This document shows positions 17,537-28,800 of a stretch of 64,000 nucleotides of DNA, in pieces; the first letter of the stretch is position 1; each line of letters starts with the position of its first letter. Source of the stretch: Bog-950 sp035299425 (GTDB lineage: Bacteria > Bacteroidota > Bacteroidia > Chitinophagales > LD1); the NCBI GenBank assembly GCA_035299425.1, contig DATGWP010000239.1, positions 1 to 64,000 on the forward strand, given 5' to 3'. Under the pieces are notes generated by a model that was given only the letters and a program-made list of their open reading frames with translations, ran no database searches and was not told where the DNA came from. Both the position numbers and the translations under genes were made by a program.

Positions 17537-18883
17537 TTGAAAGGTAAGCGTCTATTTGAATTATTAATCTGCTTAAATAAAACAGAACACCGGCAGTTGG
17601 TTAACCAATGTAAGCTGTCGTTGGATAAACGCGCGGCTGATTTACTTACATTACTTAATCATCGCAATCTGAACGATAAGGTATTTGAAAAAATACTATG
17701 CAATATAAAAAGCAGCCGTAGCTTTAAAAGTCAGCAAGAAGCCGATAAGTACATTCGAAGATGGATAGACTATAGTTGTAAGGAGATAGAAGCGCTAATA
17801 ATCAAAAACACGTTTTCCGCCCCTGCCAACAGGTATCATCAGTTGGCCTCCCATTACGATGCGTTAAATAATAGCACGCTAGCGCATTACTACACTTTCG
17901 AAGCAATTGCAATTGCAGAAGCACAAGACGACCACCAAACGCTTATTGATATGTACGACATACAATTGCGTTGGCTTGGCAGAAATCAGAACAAGCAAAA
18001 TATCCGGCAGATTGATGCACTGCTTGGGAAAAGGAAAAAAGCAGCGGAAAGAGCATACCACAAGGCCATGTCATATTTTTATACAGTATGCTCATCGTTA
18101 TACATAGATAATCCGTACAATCAGGCTTACATCAAAATAACTCCGGATAAGCAGGAGTTTGAAAATCTACGTAACGGCACCGACGACGAATACTCTCAAA
18201 TACTATATACCTTATCTGAAGTAAGGTTTAGCTTTTACAACAAACCTGTATTTGAGCGTAGTATCAAAAACCTGTTTAATCAAATAGCTTCAAGTGGCCT
18301 TACAACTAAACAAAAAGAATACCTCGAACGAAGTTGCCGGTACATAAGGGTAATTGGCGGACTATACTACGGATATTCTATAGATGTTATGATTGCTGAT
18401 ACAGAGCGCATACTGGATATAATGCTTAAAAACAGGATATACGACACAGTAAGTTTCTTTTTTCTGCTTTTTTTCCTGCTAATTAAAAATGATGTATCCA
18501 GATATAATTTTCTGCTAAACAAGTATGGTACTGTGTTTTTTAGCAATACCAGCAATGATTACTTGCTTTTACTGCAAGTCCTTAAAGATTATAAAACCTG
18601 TAATGATTTTTTAATGCCGGAAGCTTTACAACAAGCGAGCTACTCTACTAATTTGTATGTAGCTGCCTGGAGTAAGCTGTTAGAGCTTGCTACATATAAA
18701 AACAGTACACGTTTACATGCATCGTTGGTAAAACGCATTAAGCGCTTTAATAAGTTGAATAACACCCTGAAAATAATAAACCACCCGCTTACTATTTTGC
18801 TGGAGTGTATAGATAGCAAAAAGAACGTTTCGCCGGCAATATTTGAATACTATCAGTGGGTTCTGCAGCTACAAAACAAATAG
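17537..18883 (+). CDS. Cytoplasmic helical-repeat protein co-transcribed with adhesins
   Basis: A 448-residue, almost wholly helical protein without signal peptide or membrane segment. The TTG start two bases after the adhesin stop is the only plausible start; no ATG lies nearby in this frame. The N-terminus 'LFELLICLNKTEHRQLVNQC' has the same design as that of the protein at 30660 ('LHELIHALDKNEKKFLSLMI'), and both look like a TPR-like Bacteroidota family of unknown role. Its tight coupling to surface-protein genes suggests regulation or a cytoplasmic quality role, but this is inference. I see no HTH in it. Confidence 0.75.
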   Translation: MKGKRLFELLICLNKTEHRQLVNQCKLSLDKRAADLLTLLNHRNLNDKVFEKILCNIKSSRSFKSQQEADKYIRRWIDYSCKEIEALIIKNTFSAPANRYHQLASHYDALNNSTLAHYYTFEAIAIAEAQDDHQTLIDMYDIQLRWLGRNQNKQNIRQIDALLGKRKKAAERAYHKAMSYFYTVCSSLYIDNPYNQAYIKITPDKQEFENLRNGTDDEYSQILYTLSEVRFSFYNKPVFERSIKNLFNQIASSGLTTKQKEYLERSCRYIRVIGGLYYGYSIDVMIADTERILDIMLKNRIYDTVSFFFLLFFLLIKNDVSRYNFLLNKYGTVFFSNTSNDYLLLLQVLKDYKTCNDFLMPEALQQASYSTNLYVAAWSKLLELATYKNSTRLHASLVKRIKRFNKLNNTLKIINHPLTILLECIDSKKNVSPAIFEYYQWVLQLQNK

Positions 18884-18938
18884 GGCAATACCGGAAAAAA
18901 TGAAATCCACTTAATCAAATTTATGTTGTTATACAATG

Positions 18939-18946
18939 TAAATTTG
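18939..18946 (+). promoter_or_regulatory. TAnnTTTG promoter element (-7), leaderless GTG start
   Basis: TAAATTTG fits the Bacteroidota -7 consensus exactly and ends four bases before the GTG start at 18951, so the transcript would be nearly leaderless. A convincing -33 TTG at the right spacing is not visible. Confidence 0.5.
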
Positions 18947-18950
18947 GTCT

Positions 18951-19376
18951 GTGTACGGACTTACAAAAAAGCATATATTTTTTTTACTGGCAGCAGTACA
19001 AATATCTATTGTCAGAGCACAAAATGTAGGTATCGGAACAAACAATCCGCAAACTAAATTACATGTAGCAGGGGCAATAAGTGTTAAACCCTCTTACCAA
19101 ACAGCAGGCAACACTATTACAATACCCGACAATTACTCCATAGTCCGAATTTCTGATAATGGGAGTAATTCAACAAATAACGCAGTAATTGCTAATGCTG
19201 TAGAGGGTCAATATCTTACTATATACAACAAAGATGCAGAATCTGTAAGCTTTTACGGCTATTTCATCACTGCTTTAAATGGTGTTTCATCTTTTGCTTT
19301 TATTGATAATGCCTGGCGATTAATTGCCAGTAACAATTTGGGGGGGAACTACAGGAGCTACCGGTGCAACCGGTAG
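18951..19376 (+). CDS. Collagen-like surface protein, N-terminal part (frame broken at a G7 tract)
   Basis: From a GTG start come a signal peptide ('KKHIFFLLAAVQISIVRAQ') and the motif 'NVGIGTNNPQTKLHVAG', typical of Bacteroidota tail-fibre-like surface proteins. A beta region follows up to 'DNAWRLIASNNLGG'. At the G tract (about 19340-19346) the frame leaves the collagen-like part and ends at 19376 after 15 residues of out-of-frame sequence. With six Gs instead of seven the frame would read 'NNLGGTTGATGATG' and continue to 19932 without a stop, giving about 326 residues. It is either a phase-variable gene, a fresh mutation or a sequence error. Confidence 0.78.
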   Translation: MYGLTKKHIFFLLAAVQISIVRAQNVGIGTNNPQTKLHVAGAISVKPSYQTAGNTITIPDNYSIVRISDNGSNSTNNAVIANAVEGQYLTIYNKDAESVSFYGYFITALNGVSSFAFIDNAWRLIASNNLGGNYRSYRCNR

Positions 19377-19932
19377 TATCGGACCGGCAGGTGCCACTGG
19401 CCCTGCCGGTGTTACCGGCCCATCCGGAAACACCGGCATCACAGGCCCAACCGGCGCTACTGGTGCAACCGGATCTGTTGGGGCAACTGGTCCGGGAGGC
19501 TATACACTAGTGGTTGGGCACGCAAACACTAGTTTGCTAAAAAACAGTACTTACGTTACAGGTGGGGCTTTTGACTTTGCAGCGTTAACCGTGTTTAACG
19601 ACCGTCCCTCCCGGCAAACTATAGCTCCTGCTTCGGGGCAAATAAAGAGTATACAGGTAAATAGCGCCGTGGCGGGAACTTTGGCAGGTTCATCTAACGA
19701 TAATTTTACCATGCTGGTTAAAAACATCACGCAGAATACCAGTCAGAATTTTGTAACTAATTATGGGTTAAGTTCCGGAAACCTTACCAGTGCATCGCGT
19801 TTAGACAACTACACTTTAAATACACCCCTTAATGTTAATGCAGGAGATAAAATTCAAATACAAATAATCACCCCCAACTGGACAACAGAGCCTACCGGAG
19901 TGTATCAAAAATTTACCATCTACATTGAATAA
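19324..19932 (+). CDS. Collagen-like surface protein, C-terminal part (second half of the frameshifted gene)
   Basis: About 45 residues of Gly-X-Y repeats ('GATGPAGVTGPSGNTG' type) are followed by a beta-rich domain of about 140 residues ('YTLVVGHANTSLL' to 'KFTIYIE'), which probably forms the trimeric head of the fibre. The open frame starts upstream of the G tract, but no start codon of its own with a signal peptide exists, so it is only meaningful joined to the piece at 18951. I do not recognise a T9SS sorting domain at the end. Confidence 0.75.
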   Translation: MPVTIWGGTTGATGATGSIGPAGATGPAGVTGPSGNTGITGPTGATGATGSVGATGPGGYTLVVGHANTSLLKNSTYVTGGAFDFAALTVFNDRPSRQTIAPASGQIKSIQVNSAVAGTLAGSSNDNFTMLVKNITQNTSQNFVTNYGLSSGNLTSASRLDNYTLNTPLNVNAGDKIQIQIITPNWTTEPTGVYQKFTIYIE

Positions 19933-19981
19933 GTTATAGCCGATAGTGCTTCCGGATGGTAGTGCGTGATTTAGAAAACAA

Positions 19982-20155
19982 CACTTATCCAACCACACGG
20001 ATGAATTCTGTTATCCTTCAAATCTCTCAACTGGCGCAGGTTTCAGCCGAAAATAAAAAACGGAATTCTTCTAACAATAAGGAGAATTCCGCTAGGGTAG
20101 CCTTAAAGGTCGACTTATCGAACCTTTGGAGTGATATTCAGCTAGTTAATTCTTT
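19982..20155 (+). repeat. Island repeat, copy B
   Basis: The left part (from cacttatcc, with gaattctgttatccttcaaa and ctggcgcaggtttcagccga) matches copy D. A hairpin follows, cggaattct...agaattccg (20061-20092), then tagcc and a second hairpin aaggtcga-ctta-tcgaacctt, then a tail shared with copy C (ggagtgatattca). It lies 49 bases after the collagen-like gene. The minus strand has a T-rich run after the first hairpin, as a terminator would. Confidence 0.85.
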
Positions 20156-20367
20156 TATAAGGATCTTTTTGCCTTAGATACATGATCCAACTTAACTCAT
20201 ACCATTAATCTTGTTCATCAAACTGCCTGTTGATTATACTAACCAAATTGAGTGTACATGACTACCCCAAAAATCTATAAACTAAATGCCATCGGGCTTA
20301 AATTTAACGTCCTAGTCTTTTGTAGACTCAGCTTTCAAAAAAACCATCCAAATTTACACTGGTTTGT

Positions 20368-22104
20368 CTACTTAGTTAGTTTAAAATTAAACACTTCATG
20401 GTTGTTGCCTATACGTAACAGATACAATGCATTTGGCAATTGCTTTAAACTAATTGTTGTATTGGCTTCAAACAATTGCTTTTCGGCTACCAGCATACCA
20501 TCTACCGAAAAAACGTATACGGTATAATCGCTTACATAGCTATTCATAGATATATAAATCTCATCAGTGAAATGACTAGGGAGTACTCGTATAAAATCAC
20601 TCTTAATGTCTTCAACTCCGGAGATTGATACATTCTCGCAGGCAGAAGTATCTACACATCCGTCTGCAACTATGCGTACTGCAAAATTACCAGTTGCGGG
20701 TGGAGTAAATGTAACTGTACTGGCGCTGGCTACAGGTAAATAGCTACTGTCGCAGTATAGCCATTGATAGGTAGCACCTGCTTGATTTGAAGTAAGCGTA
20801 GTTCCGGAAACAGTAACTGTGTTGTTGATAGCAGGACAAGAGCTAACAAAGCGTGCCACTACAAAGTCGCGGTTAAAGGTAGTTGGGTTATAATAGTTGC
20901 CCGACACCAGTAGTTTATCATCGCTTTGTAGTGAAGCCGCGTACACCTCGCTGGTATAGTTGTTATTCAGGTCACTAATTACAGTACCGTAGTTGCCATA
21001 TGTAGAATCCGGCAGACCATTACTGTTTAAACGCGTTATAAAAGCATTCATATTGTTTGATGGAACCCGTGTGGTGCCAGCCACCAGTATTTTACCCTCG
21101 CTATCTAACCCCAGGCCCCTAACTTCATCGTCCTGAGTACTTACCGCATATAATAGTTTGCCATTGGCAGCAAAGCTGCTATCTATTGTACCATTGGTGT
21201 TAAACCTTACAACTAATGCGTCAATGGTGCTGCTGTCGCTACCTTTACCTGCGGTGATAATTTTACCATCTTGCTGCAGCACCATGGCATGACCGTAAAA
21301 CTCATTTCCTTCAACCCATGCAATACCATCCTCACTAAAAGTACTATCTATGGAACCATCCGGGTTTATTCTGGTTACAGATAAATAGTACGGGTTTAGC
21401 ACACGCGTATATCCACAAGCCAGTATTTTCCCATCCGGCTGCACTAGCAAGTTGTATATTTCATCAGCCGAATAGCTGAGTTCATATACCTTTCGACCAT
21501 TTACGCCAAAGGTACTGTCTATAGAACCGTTAGCATTTAACCTCATAATATGCGAGTGAGTGCTGTTGGTACTAAAATCCGAGCCGCCTACCAGTATTTT
21601 ACCATCGCTTTGTAAAGTTAGTGCGCGCATCAGGCCTTCAGTCCACTCAAAAGTATCAATACCGTTACTGCCAAAACCATTATCCAGCGAGCCATCCGTA
21701 TTTAGCCGGATAACACAGTAATGGCCTTCGTTATCAATGTAGTACCCTCCAGCAATTATCTTACCGTCGGGTTGTATCGCCATGGCCATAATGTTTTCCT
21801 GCGAACCTATTCCAATTATTACCTTGCCATTTACGCCAAAATTATCATCGGTACTGCCATCGGCGTTAAACCGTGTAATCATAATATCCGAGCTGGAGTT
21901 AATATCAGTACTTCTTCCACCCAATACTATTTTACCATCCGCTTGTACAGCCATTGCATAGCTCTCGTCCGTGTTAGCGCTATTATCCATAATTGCTACG
22001 CCATTTATACCAAAGCCTGCATCCAGACTACCGGATTGTGCCTGCAAATGCGTTGTAACTGATACAAAAAAAAGAGCCACTAATAATTGTAAAGTTGATT
22101 TCAT
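20368..22104 (-). CDS. T9SS-secreted delta-60 repeat beta-propeller protein
   Basis: The protein has 578 residues with a signal peptide of about 22 residues ending 'LQAQ'. Seven copies of a ~55-60-residue repeat follow, with 'DGKI..GG' then 'I.RLN.DGS.D..FG..G', the delta-60 repeat, which should form a beta-propeller (about residues 30-430). An Ig-like segment ('TYQWLYCDSSYLPV') comes next, and the type A T9SS sorting domain ends the protein ('RVLPSHFTDEIYI' to 'FNFKLTK'). It lies two bases downstream of the 1235-residue protein gene and is probably co-transcribed with it and the 1507-residue protein. Its ligand is unknown. Confidence 0.88.
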   Translation of the reverse strand: MKSTLQLLVALFFVSVTTHLQAQSGSLDAGFGINGVAIMDNSANTDESYAMAVQADGKIVLGGRSTDINSSSDIMITRFNADGSTDDNFGVNGKVIIGIGSQENIMAMAIQPDGKIIAGGYYIDNEGHYCVIRLNTDGSLDNGFGSNGIDTFEWTEGLMRALTLQSDGKILVGGSDFSTNSTHSHIMRLNANGSIDSTFGVNGRKVYELSYSADEIYNLLVQPDGKILACGYTRVLNPYYLSVTRINPDGSIDSTFSEDGIAWVEGNEFYGHAMVLQQDGKIITAGKGSDSSTIDALVVRFNTNGTIDSSFAANGKLLYAVSTQDDEVRGLGLDSEGKILVAGTTRVPSNNMNAFITRLNSNGLPDSTYGNYGTVISDLNNNYTSEVYAASLQSDDKLLVSGNYYNPTTFNRDFVVARFVSSCPAINNTVTVSGTTLTSNQAGATYQWLYCDSSYLPVASASTVTFTPPATGNFAVRIVADGCVDTSACENVSISGVEDIKSDFIRVLPSHFTDEIYISMNSYVSDYTVYVFSVDGMLVAEKQLFEANTTISLKQLPNALYLLRIGNNHEVFNFKLTK

Positions 22105-22106
22105 GC

Positions 22107-25100
22107 TTATTGATTTATTGTTTTAAGAATACGAATGGATCTGCTGCCGTTAGAGTTTGTAACTGAAAGAATGTATATACCTGCAGCCCATGGTATCTGA
22201 ATAGATAAGTTGGTTATTCCGCTATCAGCAAACTGTGCCAGTGTTTCACCCAAAGCATTTGTAAGCTTTATGCTACAGGGCAGCAAAGCCTGAGGAATTT
22301 GCAGATATGCCAGCCCGTAATTGGGGTTCGGATATAAGGCAATAGCGGCGAACGCCACCTCTTCTATTGCCACACCAGCTACATTTACGCATTCCGATGT
22401 GTCTAAGCAGCCATTGCTGTTGCTTACAATTACCTTGTAACTGCCATTTCCGGTTGGTAAATAGCTGGCATCAGTAGCGCCATTTATACTAGTATTATCG
22501 TCGCAGTTATACCACTGATAGCTATTTGCCGGGGCCACTGAAAGGACATTATTAGTTTGAATAACTGTAACATCCGGTAAGTTGTTTACTGTTATCTGTA
22601 TATCGTTAGAGAAAACATCAGGCAGCGATACACAATCTGCATTCGATGTCATTTCGCATTTAAACATATCGTTAGCTGCCGGTGATAGTTCAGTGTAAGT
22701 TGCAGCTGTAGCTCCGTTTATAGGTGCGTTATTCCTAAACCATTGATAAAGGGGTAATGAACCACCATTAACAGGTATAGCTTGGAAGGCTACCGGTTGT
22801 CCATCACAAACTGATGTTGTATCTGCAACAATGGATATCGAGGCATTTACAAGCTCTGAAACATTTACTGTAGCTCCACCCGACATCACTACAGAAGAAG
22901 TTACACAGGTTTCGCTTGATGTTAATATACATATTACCGTATCAGTACTGGTGAGCAAATTGCTGGTATAAGTATCGGAGTTGCCTCCTACGGCTATACC
23001 ATTTATACTCCATTGATATGTTGGTGCGCTACCTGCATTTAGTGTTAGGGCAGTAAAGGTTACAGCTGTGCCGGAGCAAGTATTGGTTTGCGATGCATTA
23101 ATACTAATAGATGGTGAAAGCACCGGATCAACAGTCATTGAAATAGTGTTCGACGTTGCATTGGCTGACGTGGGACAACTGGCATTCGAAGTCAATATAC
23201 ATTCAACGACATCATTGTTGGCTAAAGTAGTGGTAGTATAAGTGGCAGCATTGGTGCCAACATTATTTCCATTTAACTTCCATTGATATGCCGGGCTGTT
23301 ACCGCTGTTAGTTGGTGTAGCAGTGAATGTTACACTCGTACCGGAGCATATGCTATTACCGGTATTTGAAGATATGCTGACAGCAGGTACAACAATACTT
23401 GACACACTTAAAACAATGCTATTGCTAGTGGCAGAAGTGGGCGAAGCACAACTGGCATTCGAAGTCAATGCACATTCAACCACATCATTGTTGGCTAAAG
23501 TATTGGTAGTATAAGTGGCAGCATTGGTGCCAACATTATTTCCATTTAACTTCCATTGAAAAATGGGGTTGGCACCGCCGTTAGTCGGCGTAGCAGTGAA
23601 TGTTACACTAGTGCCGGAGCATATACTACTACCCGTATTTGCGGAAATGCCTACAACTGGTGTAACATAACTTGATACATTCATTGTTATACTATTAGAA
23701 GATACAGTGCCGGGAGAAGCACAATCGGCATTTGATGTCATCACACATGCAATAACATCGTTGTTGGCTAAAGTATTGGTAGTATAAGTGGCAGCATTGG
23801 TGCCTACATTGGTTCCATTAATTTTCCATTGGTAAGTTGGGCTCGTGCCGCCGTTAGTCGGCGTAGCAGTGAATGTTACATTGGTGCCTGCACAAATACT
23901 ATTGCCTGCATTGCTGACAATACTCACTGCCGGCACAACTGGTGGATTTACAACTACAGTAACACTGGCCGTGGCGGAACAGGTACCCTGAGATCCTGTA
24001 ACGGTATAGGTTTGAGTAGAGAGAGGCGTAAATGCAATTCCGTTGCTTACCCCGTTGCTCCAGCTATATGTGCTGGCGCCTCCACCCGTTAGGGTTACGG
24101 GGTTTCCTGCGCATAGCGATTGCGATGTTGTATTAGCAGTAACTGTGGGAGGTGAACCATAAGTAACAGAAAGTGTTCTTGGTGTACTGGCGCCACAGGT
24201 GTTCTGTGCAGTAACATATATAGTACCACCATTAGCCGACGGTGTAACTGTAATACTATTGGTGGTTGATGTACCTGACCAACCTGCAGGTAGCACCCAA
24301 TTATATGCAGTAATACCCGGCGCTGCGGCAACTGAATAGGTTTGTGGTGCGTTACTACATAGCGTAGTTAATCCGGAAATAGAGGATGGTATTGAAGGTG
24401 CGTTGCTACAATTAGCATAGCGCACCATAAAACCAAACATTTTATTTGTAACAATCTGGCTGGTACTGCCGTTCATATCCGGAGAAAATATGTAGGTGGG
24501 ATTACTTACCCCACTGCCAAGTGTACCATATAAAAAAATCGACTCTGTTGCCTTATGATATAATGTTCTGAAAACCCAAAGATATGAACCGGGAAATTGA
24601 GCGGTACTTTGGCGTGAGTTCCAGATTGGCGTTTCTGTAGACAAATTATATAGTTTGCAGATGCCTGAAGCAAAAAATCCACCCGAGCTCATGTTAAAGC
24701 TTGCCAGGATATTGCCATCGCTTAGTACGTTTACTTCAAATGTGTTTGCTAATCCATTCACACTATCCAGTTCATAGCTACGTGCCCACTGAAAAGTTTT
24801 ATTAACATCATATTTTGCTATGAAATAACGGGAGATTGCACCGGTAGATGTAGCAGGCAGCGAAGTGCTTCCGGATTCCCAGTTTAAATCAGCCGCGGTG
24901 TAAGTGTATGTACCGGCAAAGTAAATGTTACCCGAAACATCGGTAGTTATATCTCTTACCACCGTGTTAGAATAGGAGTATACACTGTCGGTACAAGTTC
25001 CGTTTGCCAATACATACCTGAAAATATGCCCAGACTCTGAACCAACAACGATATTCCCGGACGGATAATGCAATTCTAAACTGGTTACACCGGAATTATC

Positions 25101-25814
25101 AACATCTCTCCTACTCCATAGCAAATTACCAATGCTATCGTACTTGGCATAGAAGCCTGCATTACACGAAAAACATCCTATCGTACTTGTTCCAGGTCCT
25201 GGGTCCATATCTACCGAAGAAGAAGAAATTCTACCACCTAGATATATGTTAGATGAACTGTCGGTTCTTATAGCGCTCAACATTCCGCTATTTGTAGTGC
25301 TGGATGGCCCCGGTAATATTTTTGCCATCAGATAGTTACCATTAGAATCGTATTTAGCAAAAAAGAAAGCACCCCCGGGCCCTGCTGTAGTAATATTAGC
25401 CGTTCCGGGCCCCAGATCAAAATCTACTGTATTAGTATAGTAGTACTTTCCACATATCAAAATATTTCCATAATGGTCAACGGTAATATCCATAAGATCA
25501 ACACCTTCAATAGTTTTTAGCCATAAATAGTTTCCATTCAAATCGTACTTTGCAATAAAAGGAGTGTAGAGGTCTCCGTATATAACTATTGCTGGGTTAT
25601 TATGATCCGGGCTGATAGAATCTTCAAAGTTTCCTAATACAAATAGATTTCCTCCATCATCCAAAGCAACTTTATTAAGCCATACGTTATCAGAATAACC
25701 TGATGTACTATTCCATGGCGGTATTAATGCTTTAGCCCATGCAATTTGGGGGTATTGTGCACTTAATAAAAAACAAGAAAAGAAAAATATAGTTGCAGCA
25801 ATTAGCTTTTTCAT
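22107..25814 (-). CDS. T9SS-secreted propeller and Ig-repeat protein
   Basis: I take the ATG at 25814 ('MKKLIAATIFFFSCFLLSAQ'), a clean signal peptide; an ATG at 25838 would add eight polar residues. The first ~450 residues carry SBBP-like propeller repeats ('FIAKYDLNGNYLWLKTI', 'FFAKYDSNGNYLMAKIL'). A PKD-like domain, one 'VTLTGGG..TYSWSNGV' module like those of the gene at the window start, and five Ig-like repeats of ~85 residues ('ICSGTSVTFTATPTN.G', 'YQWK.NG.NVG') follow. The type A sorting domain ends it ('IALYPNPNYGLAYLQI' to 'IRILKTINQ'). It lies in a three-gene minus-strand cluster of similar proteins. Confidence 0.88.
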   Translation of the reverse strand: MKKLIAATIFFFSCFLLSAQYPQIAWAKALIPPWNSTSGYSDNVWLNKVALDDGGNLFVLGNFEDSISPDHNNPAIVIYGDLYTPFIAKYDLNGNYLWLKTIEGVDLMDITVDHYGNILICGKYYYTNTVDFDLGPGTANITTAGPGGAFFFAKYDSNGNYLMAKILPGPSSTTNSGMLSAIRTDSSSNIYLGGRISSSSVDMDPGPGTSTIGCFSCNAGFYAKYDSIGNLLWSRRDVDNSGVTSLELHYPSGNIVVGSESGHIFRYVLANGTCTDSVYSYSNTVVRDITTDVSGNIYFAGTYTYTAADLNWESGSTSLPATSTGAISRYFIAKYDVNKTFQWARSYELDSVNGLANTFEVNVLSDGNILASFNMSSGGFFASGICKLYNLSTETPIWNSRQSTAQFPGSYLWVFRTLYHKATESIFLYGTLGSGVSNPTYIFSPDMNGSTSQIVTNKMFGFMVRYANCSNAPSIPSSISGLTTLCSNAPQTYSVAAAPGITAYNWVLPAGWSGTSTTNSITVTPSANGGTIYVTAQNTCGASTPRTLSVTYGSPPTVTANTTSQSLCAGNPVTLTGGGASTYSWSNGVSNGIAFTPLSTQTYTVTGSQGTCSATASVTVVVNPPVVPAVSIVSNAGNSICAGTNVTFTATPTNGGTSPTYQWKINGTNVGTNAATYTTNTLANNDVIACVMTSNADCASPGTVSSNSITMNVSSYVTPVVGISANTGSSICSGTSVTFTATPTNGGANPIFQWKLNGNNVGTNAATYTTNTLANNDVVECALTSNASCASPTSATSNSIVLSVSSIVVPAVSISSNTGNSICSGTSVTFTATPTNSGNSPAYQWKLNGNNVGTNAATYTTTTLANNDVVECILTSNASCPTSANATSNTISMTVDPVLSPSISINASQTNTCSGTAVTFTALTLNAGSAPTYQWSINGIAVGGNSDTYTSNLLTSTDTVICILTSSETCVTSSVVMSGGATVNVSELVNASISIVADTTSVCDGQPVAFQAIPVNGGSLPLYQWFRNNAPINGATAATYTELSPAANDMFKCEMTSNADCVSLPDVFSNDIQITVNNLPDVTVIQTNNVLSVAPANSYQWYNCDDNTSINGATDASYLPTGNGSYKVIVSNSNGCLDTSECVNVAGVAIEEVAFAAIALYPNPNYGLAYLQIPQALLPCSIKLTNALGETLAQFADSGITNLSIQIPWAAGIYILSVTNSNGSRSIRILKTINQ

Positions 25815-25853
25815 ATCGTTAAGCTTTGATGAATTCAATAAATCATGGCTATT

Positions 25854-28800
25854 CTATTCCTTCACCAGGCGCTTTACCCAAACATATCCACCAGTAGTTA
25901 TGCGCAACACATAAGCACCTTGCTTGGCTTGCATTACATCCAATTGATATGGAACAGTGGTAAGCGTATTTTGCACTACTAACCTGCCTGTTACATCATA
26001 TAGCTCAACTACACCTTGCTGGCTAACATTATCCAACAGGTTTATAGTAATGTAGTGTTGAAACGGATTAGGCATCACCTGTATCCCTGCGCCCACCGCT
26101 TCTATTATTCCAACTCCGGTAACATTTACACATTGCGAAGTATCAATACAGCCGGCACTGTTACTAACCCTAACTGCGTAATTACCATTGGCCGTGGCAG
26201 TATATGTAGCTGAATTAGCACCGCTTATGTCTGCTGAGGAGGTACAATCAAACCACTGGTATGTTGCTGCTGTGGGAACCGTTAAAGTATTGGCAGATTG
26301 CGAAACGGTAACATCAGGCAATACATTTACTGTCAATTGCAACTCATTCGACAGTACAGTGGGTTGCTGCACACAACTGGCATTTGAAATCATTTCGCAC
26401 TTAAACATGTCATTATTGGCCGGTGAAATCTCGGTGTATGTTGGCAAAGTTGCTCCGCTGATAGTTGAACCGTTTTTCAACCATTGATAAACAGGAGCAG
26501 CACCTCCATTGGCAGGTGTGGCAGCAAACACAACCTGCTGACCATCGCAAAGATTTGTTGATGCTGTAGCAATTGTAACTGATGCTGTAACAGTGGAGTT
26601 TTCAGTTAGTGCTATGCCTGCAGAGGTTGCCCCTGAAACTGCTGCGCAGGTGGCATTACTTGAAATTGCGCAACTTACCTCATCTCCATCTACCAACGAA
26701 GTTGAAGTATAGGTGCTATTGGTTTCACCAGTAATATTGTTACCATTTAATTTCCATTGATAACCAGGTGAAGTACCGCCATGTGCTACTGTAGCGGTGA
26801 ACACAACACTTGCACCGCTGCATATTACAGTTTGTGATGCGGATATGGATACCGACGGAGTAACCAAAGGATTAATAGTTAGTGCAGCCGGCGCAGACTC
26901 CACAACCGAAGGAACTGCACATGCATCGGAACTGGTTAGTTGTAATGTTACCTCATCTCCAATTGCAAGTGTGGCACTTGAAAAAGCGGCACCTACCTCT
27001 CCTGAGACATCCACACTATTAACTTTCCATTGGTAGGTAGGTGCACTTCCTTCACCCGAAACTGTTGACGTAAAGTTTACATTGCCATTCTCACAAATAC
27101 TGTTGGAGGACGGTGTGATGGAAACAGTGGGCGTAAAAGTTGGTTTTATGTAAACGCTTTTGCTATTTGAAACAGCCGTAGTAGGTGAAGCGCATCCCAC
27201 ACTGCTAGTCAATACACAGGTAAATACATCTGAGCTCAGTACAGTTGAAGTTGTGTACGAAGAACTTGTTGCTGCATTTATATCAGTCCCGTTTTTCTTC
27301 CATTGATAAGAAGGTGTAGTTCCGCCGTTGGTTCCCGCGGCTGTAAAAGTCACGCTCTCACCGGGGCATACTGAATCTGCTGATGTTGTAACAATAACTG
27401 AGGGTGTTACAGTACTACTCACTGCAATTGTAACTGTATTAGAAGTTGCATTGCCAGAGCTTATACAGCTTGCGCTTGATGTTAACTCGCAACTAATCTG
27501 ATCGTTGTCGTTAAGCGATGAACTACTGTAAGTAGCGTTGGTAGCACCACCAATATTGGTTCCATTCAATTTCCATTGGTATGCTGGTGCATTACCACCA
27601 TTAGCAGGCACTGCTGTAAATGTTACAGAATTACCACTGCAGATGGTTGTTTGGGTAGCACTAATACTTATTGAAGGTGCTACGGGACTGGCAACAGTCA
27701 TAGTAACACTATTTGATGCAGCAGTTACCGGTGATGCACAGGCAGCGTTAGATGTTAACACACAACTCACCACATCATTATTGGCCAATGTGCTACTGGT
27801 GTATGTGTTGGAACCGGCTCCTTCGTTGTTCCCATTAACTTTCCATTGATAAACAGGCGCTGCTCCACCATTAGTTGGCGAGGCAGTAAAAGTTACACTG
27901 GTACCAGAACAAATACTACTATTGGTTGTACTTATAGATACACCGGGAGTAACATTTGGAGTTAATGTTACAGTTACATTATTGGATGTTGCAGTTGTAG
28001 GGTTGGCACAACCGGAGTTAGAAGTTAATACGCAGCTTATAACATCACCGTTGGCAAGTGTTGAACTGCTATAAGTAGAAGATGTAGCTCCTGTTATGTT
28101 ACTGCCGTTGTTTTTCCACTGATAGGCAGGGGCGTTTCCGCCATTGGTAATAGATGAGGTAAATGTTGCCTGCGCTCCTGCACATAGCGGATTAGTAGCG
28201 GCATTAATAGCAATTGTAGGTGTTACCGTGCCGCTTACCGTTACAGGTAAAGATGAAGCCTGCGAAGTGCCGCACGAGTTTACAGCAACCACTGTTACAT
28301 TACCAGCGCTACTAGAGGTAGTTACATTTATACTGGTAGTAGTGGAACTACCCGTCCAGCCGCTTGGCAGGGTCCAGGTGTAAGAGGTGGCGCTAGCTAT
28401 TCCGGGTACCGAGTAAGTTTGTGCCGATCCGCTGCAAACCTGTGTAGCGCCGGTAATACTGCCTGGCCCATTAAGCGGAGCAGTAATTACGCTAACTGCT
28501 AAAGTTTGGGCTGCCGAACTACATGAACCATTGTTGGCCTTAACACTGATAGTACCACCTACCGTACCGGCAGTTACAGTAATACTATTTGTTGTTGAAG
28601 TGCCCGTCCAGCCGGAAGGGATGGTCCAGGTATACGATGTAGCACCAGGTACGGTTGCCACAGAAAAAGTATTAGAAGTGTTATAGCATACTGTAGTGTT
28701 ACCGGTAATAGCCCCGGGCTGTGCTGGTGTTTGATTAGTTGTTACAGCTAGTGTACGGGGTGCAGATGAACCACAAGTATTAACTGCAGACACCGCTATA

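Noticed and set aside
20060..20155. A second tRNA gene in copies A-C
   Set aside because: The sequence after 'tagcc' contains ggttcgat but no cloverleaf with acceptor and anticodon arms can be formed.
19956..20177. Frames across copies B, C and D encoding a shared 'ENKKRNSS' peptide
   Set aside because: The frame follows the non-coding hairpin repeat and, in copy D, runs into a tRNA gene; the similarity is at DNA level.
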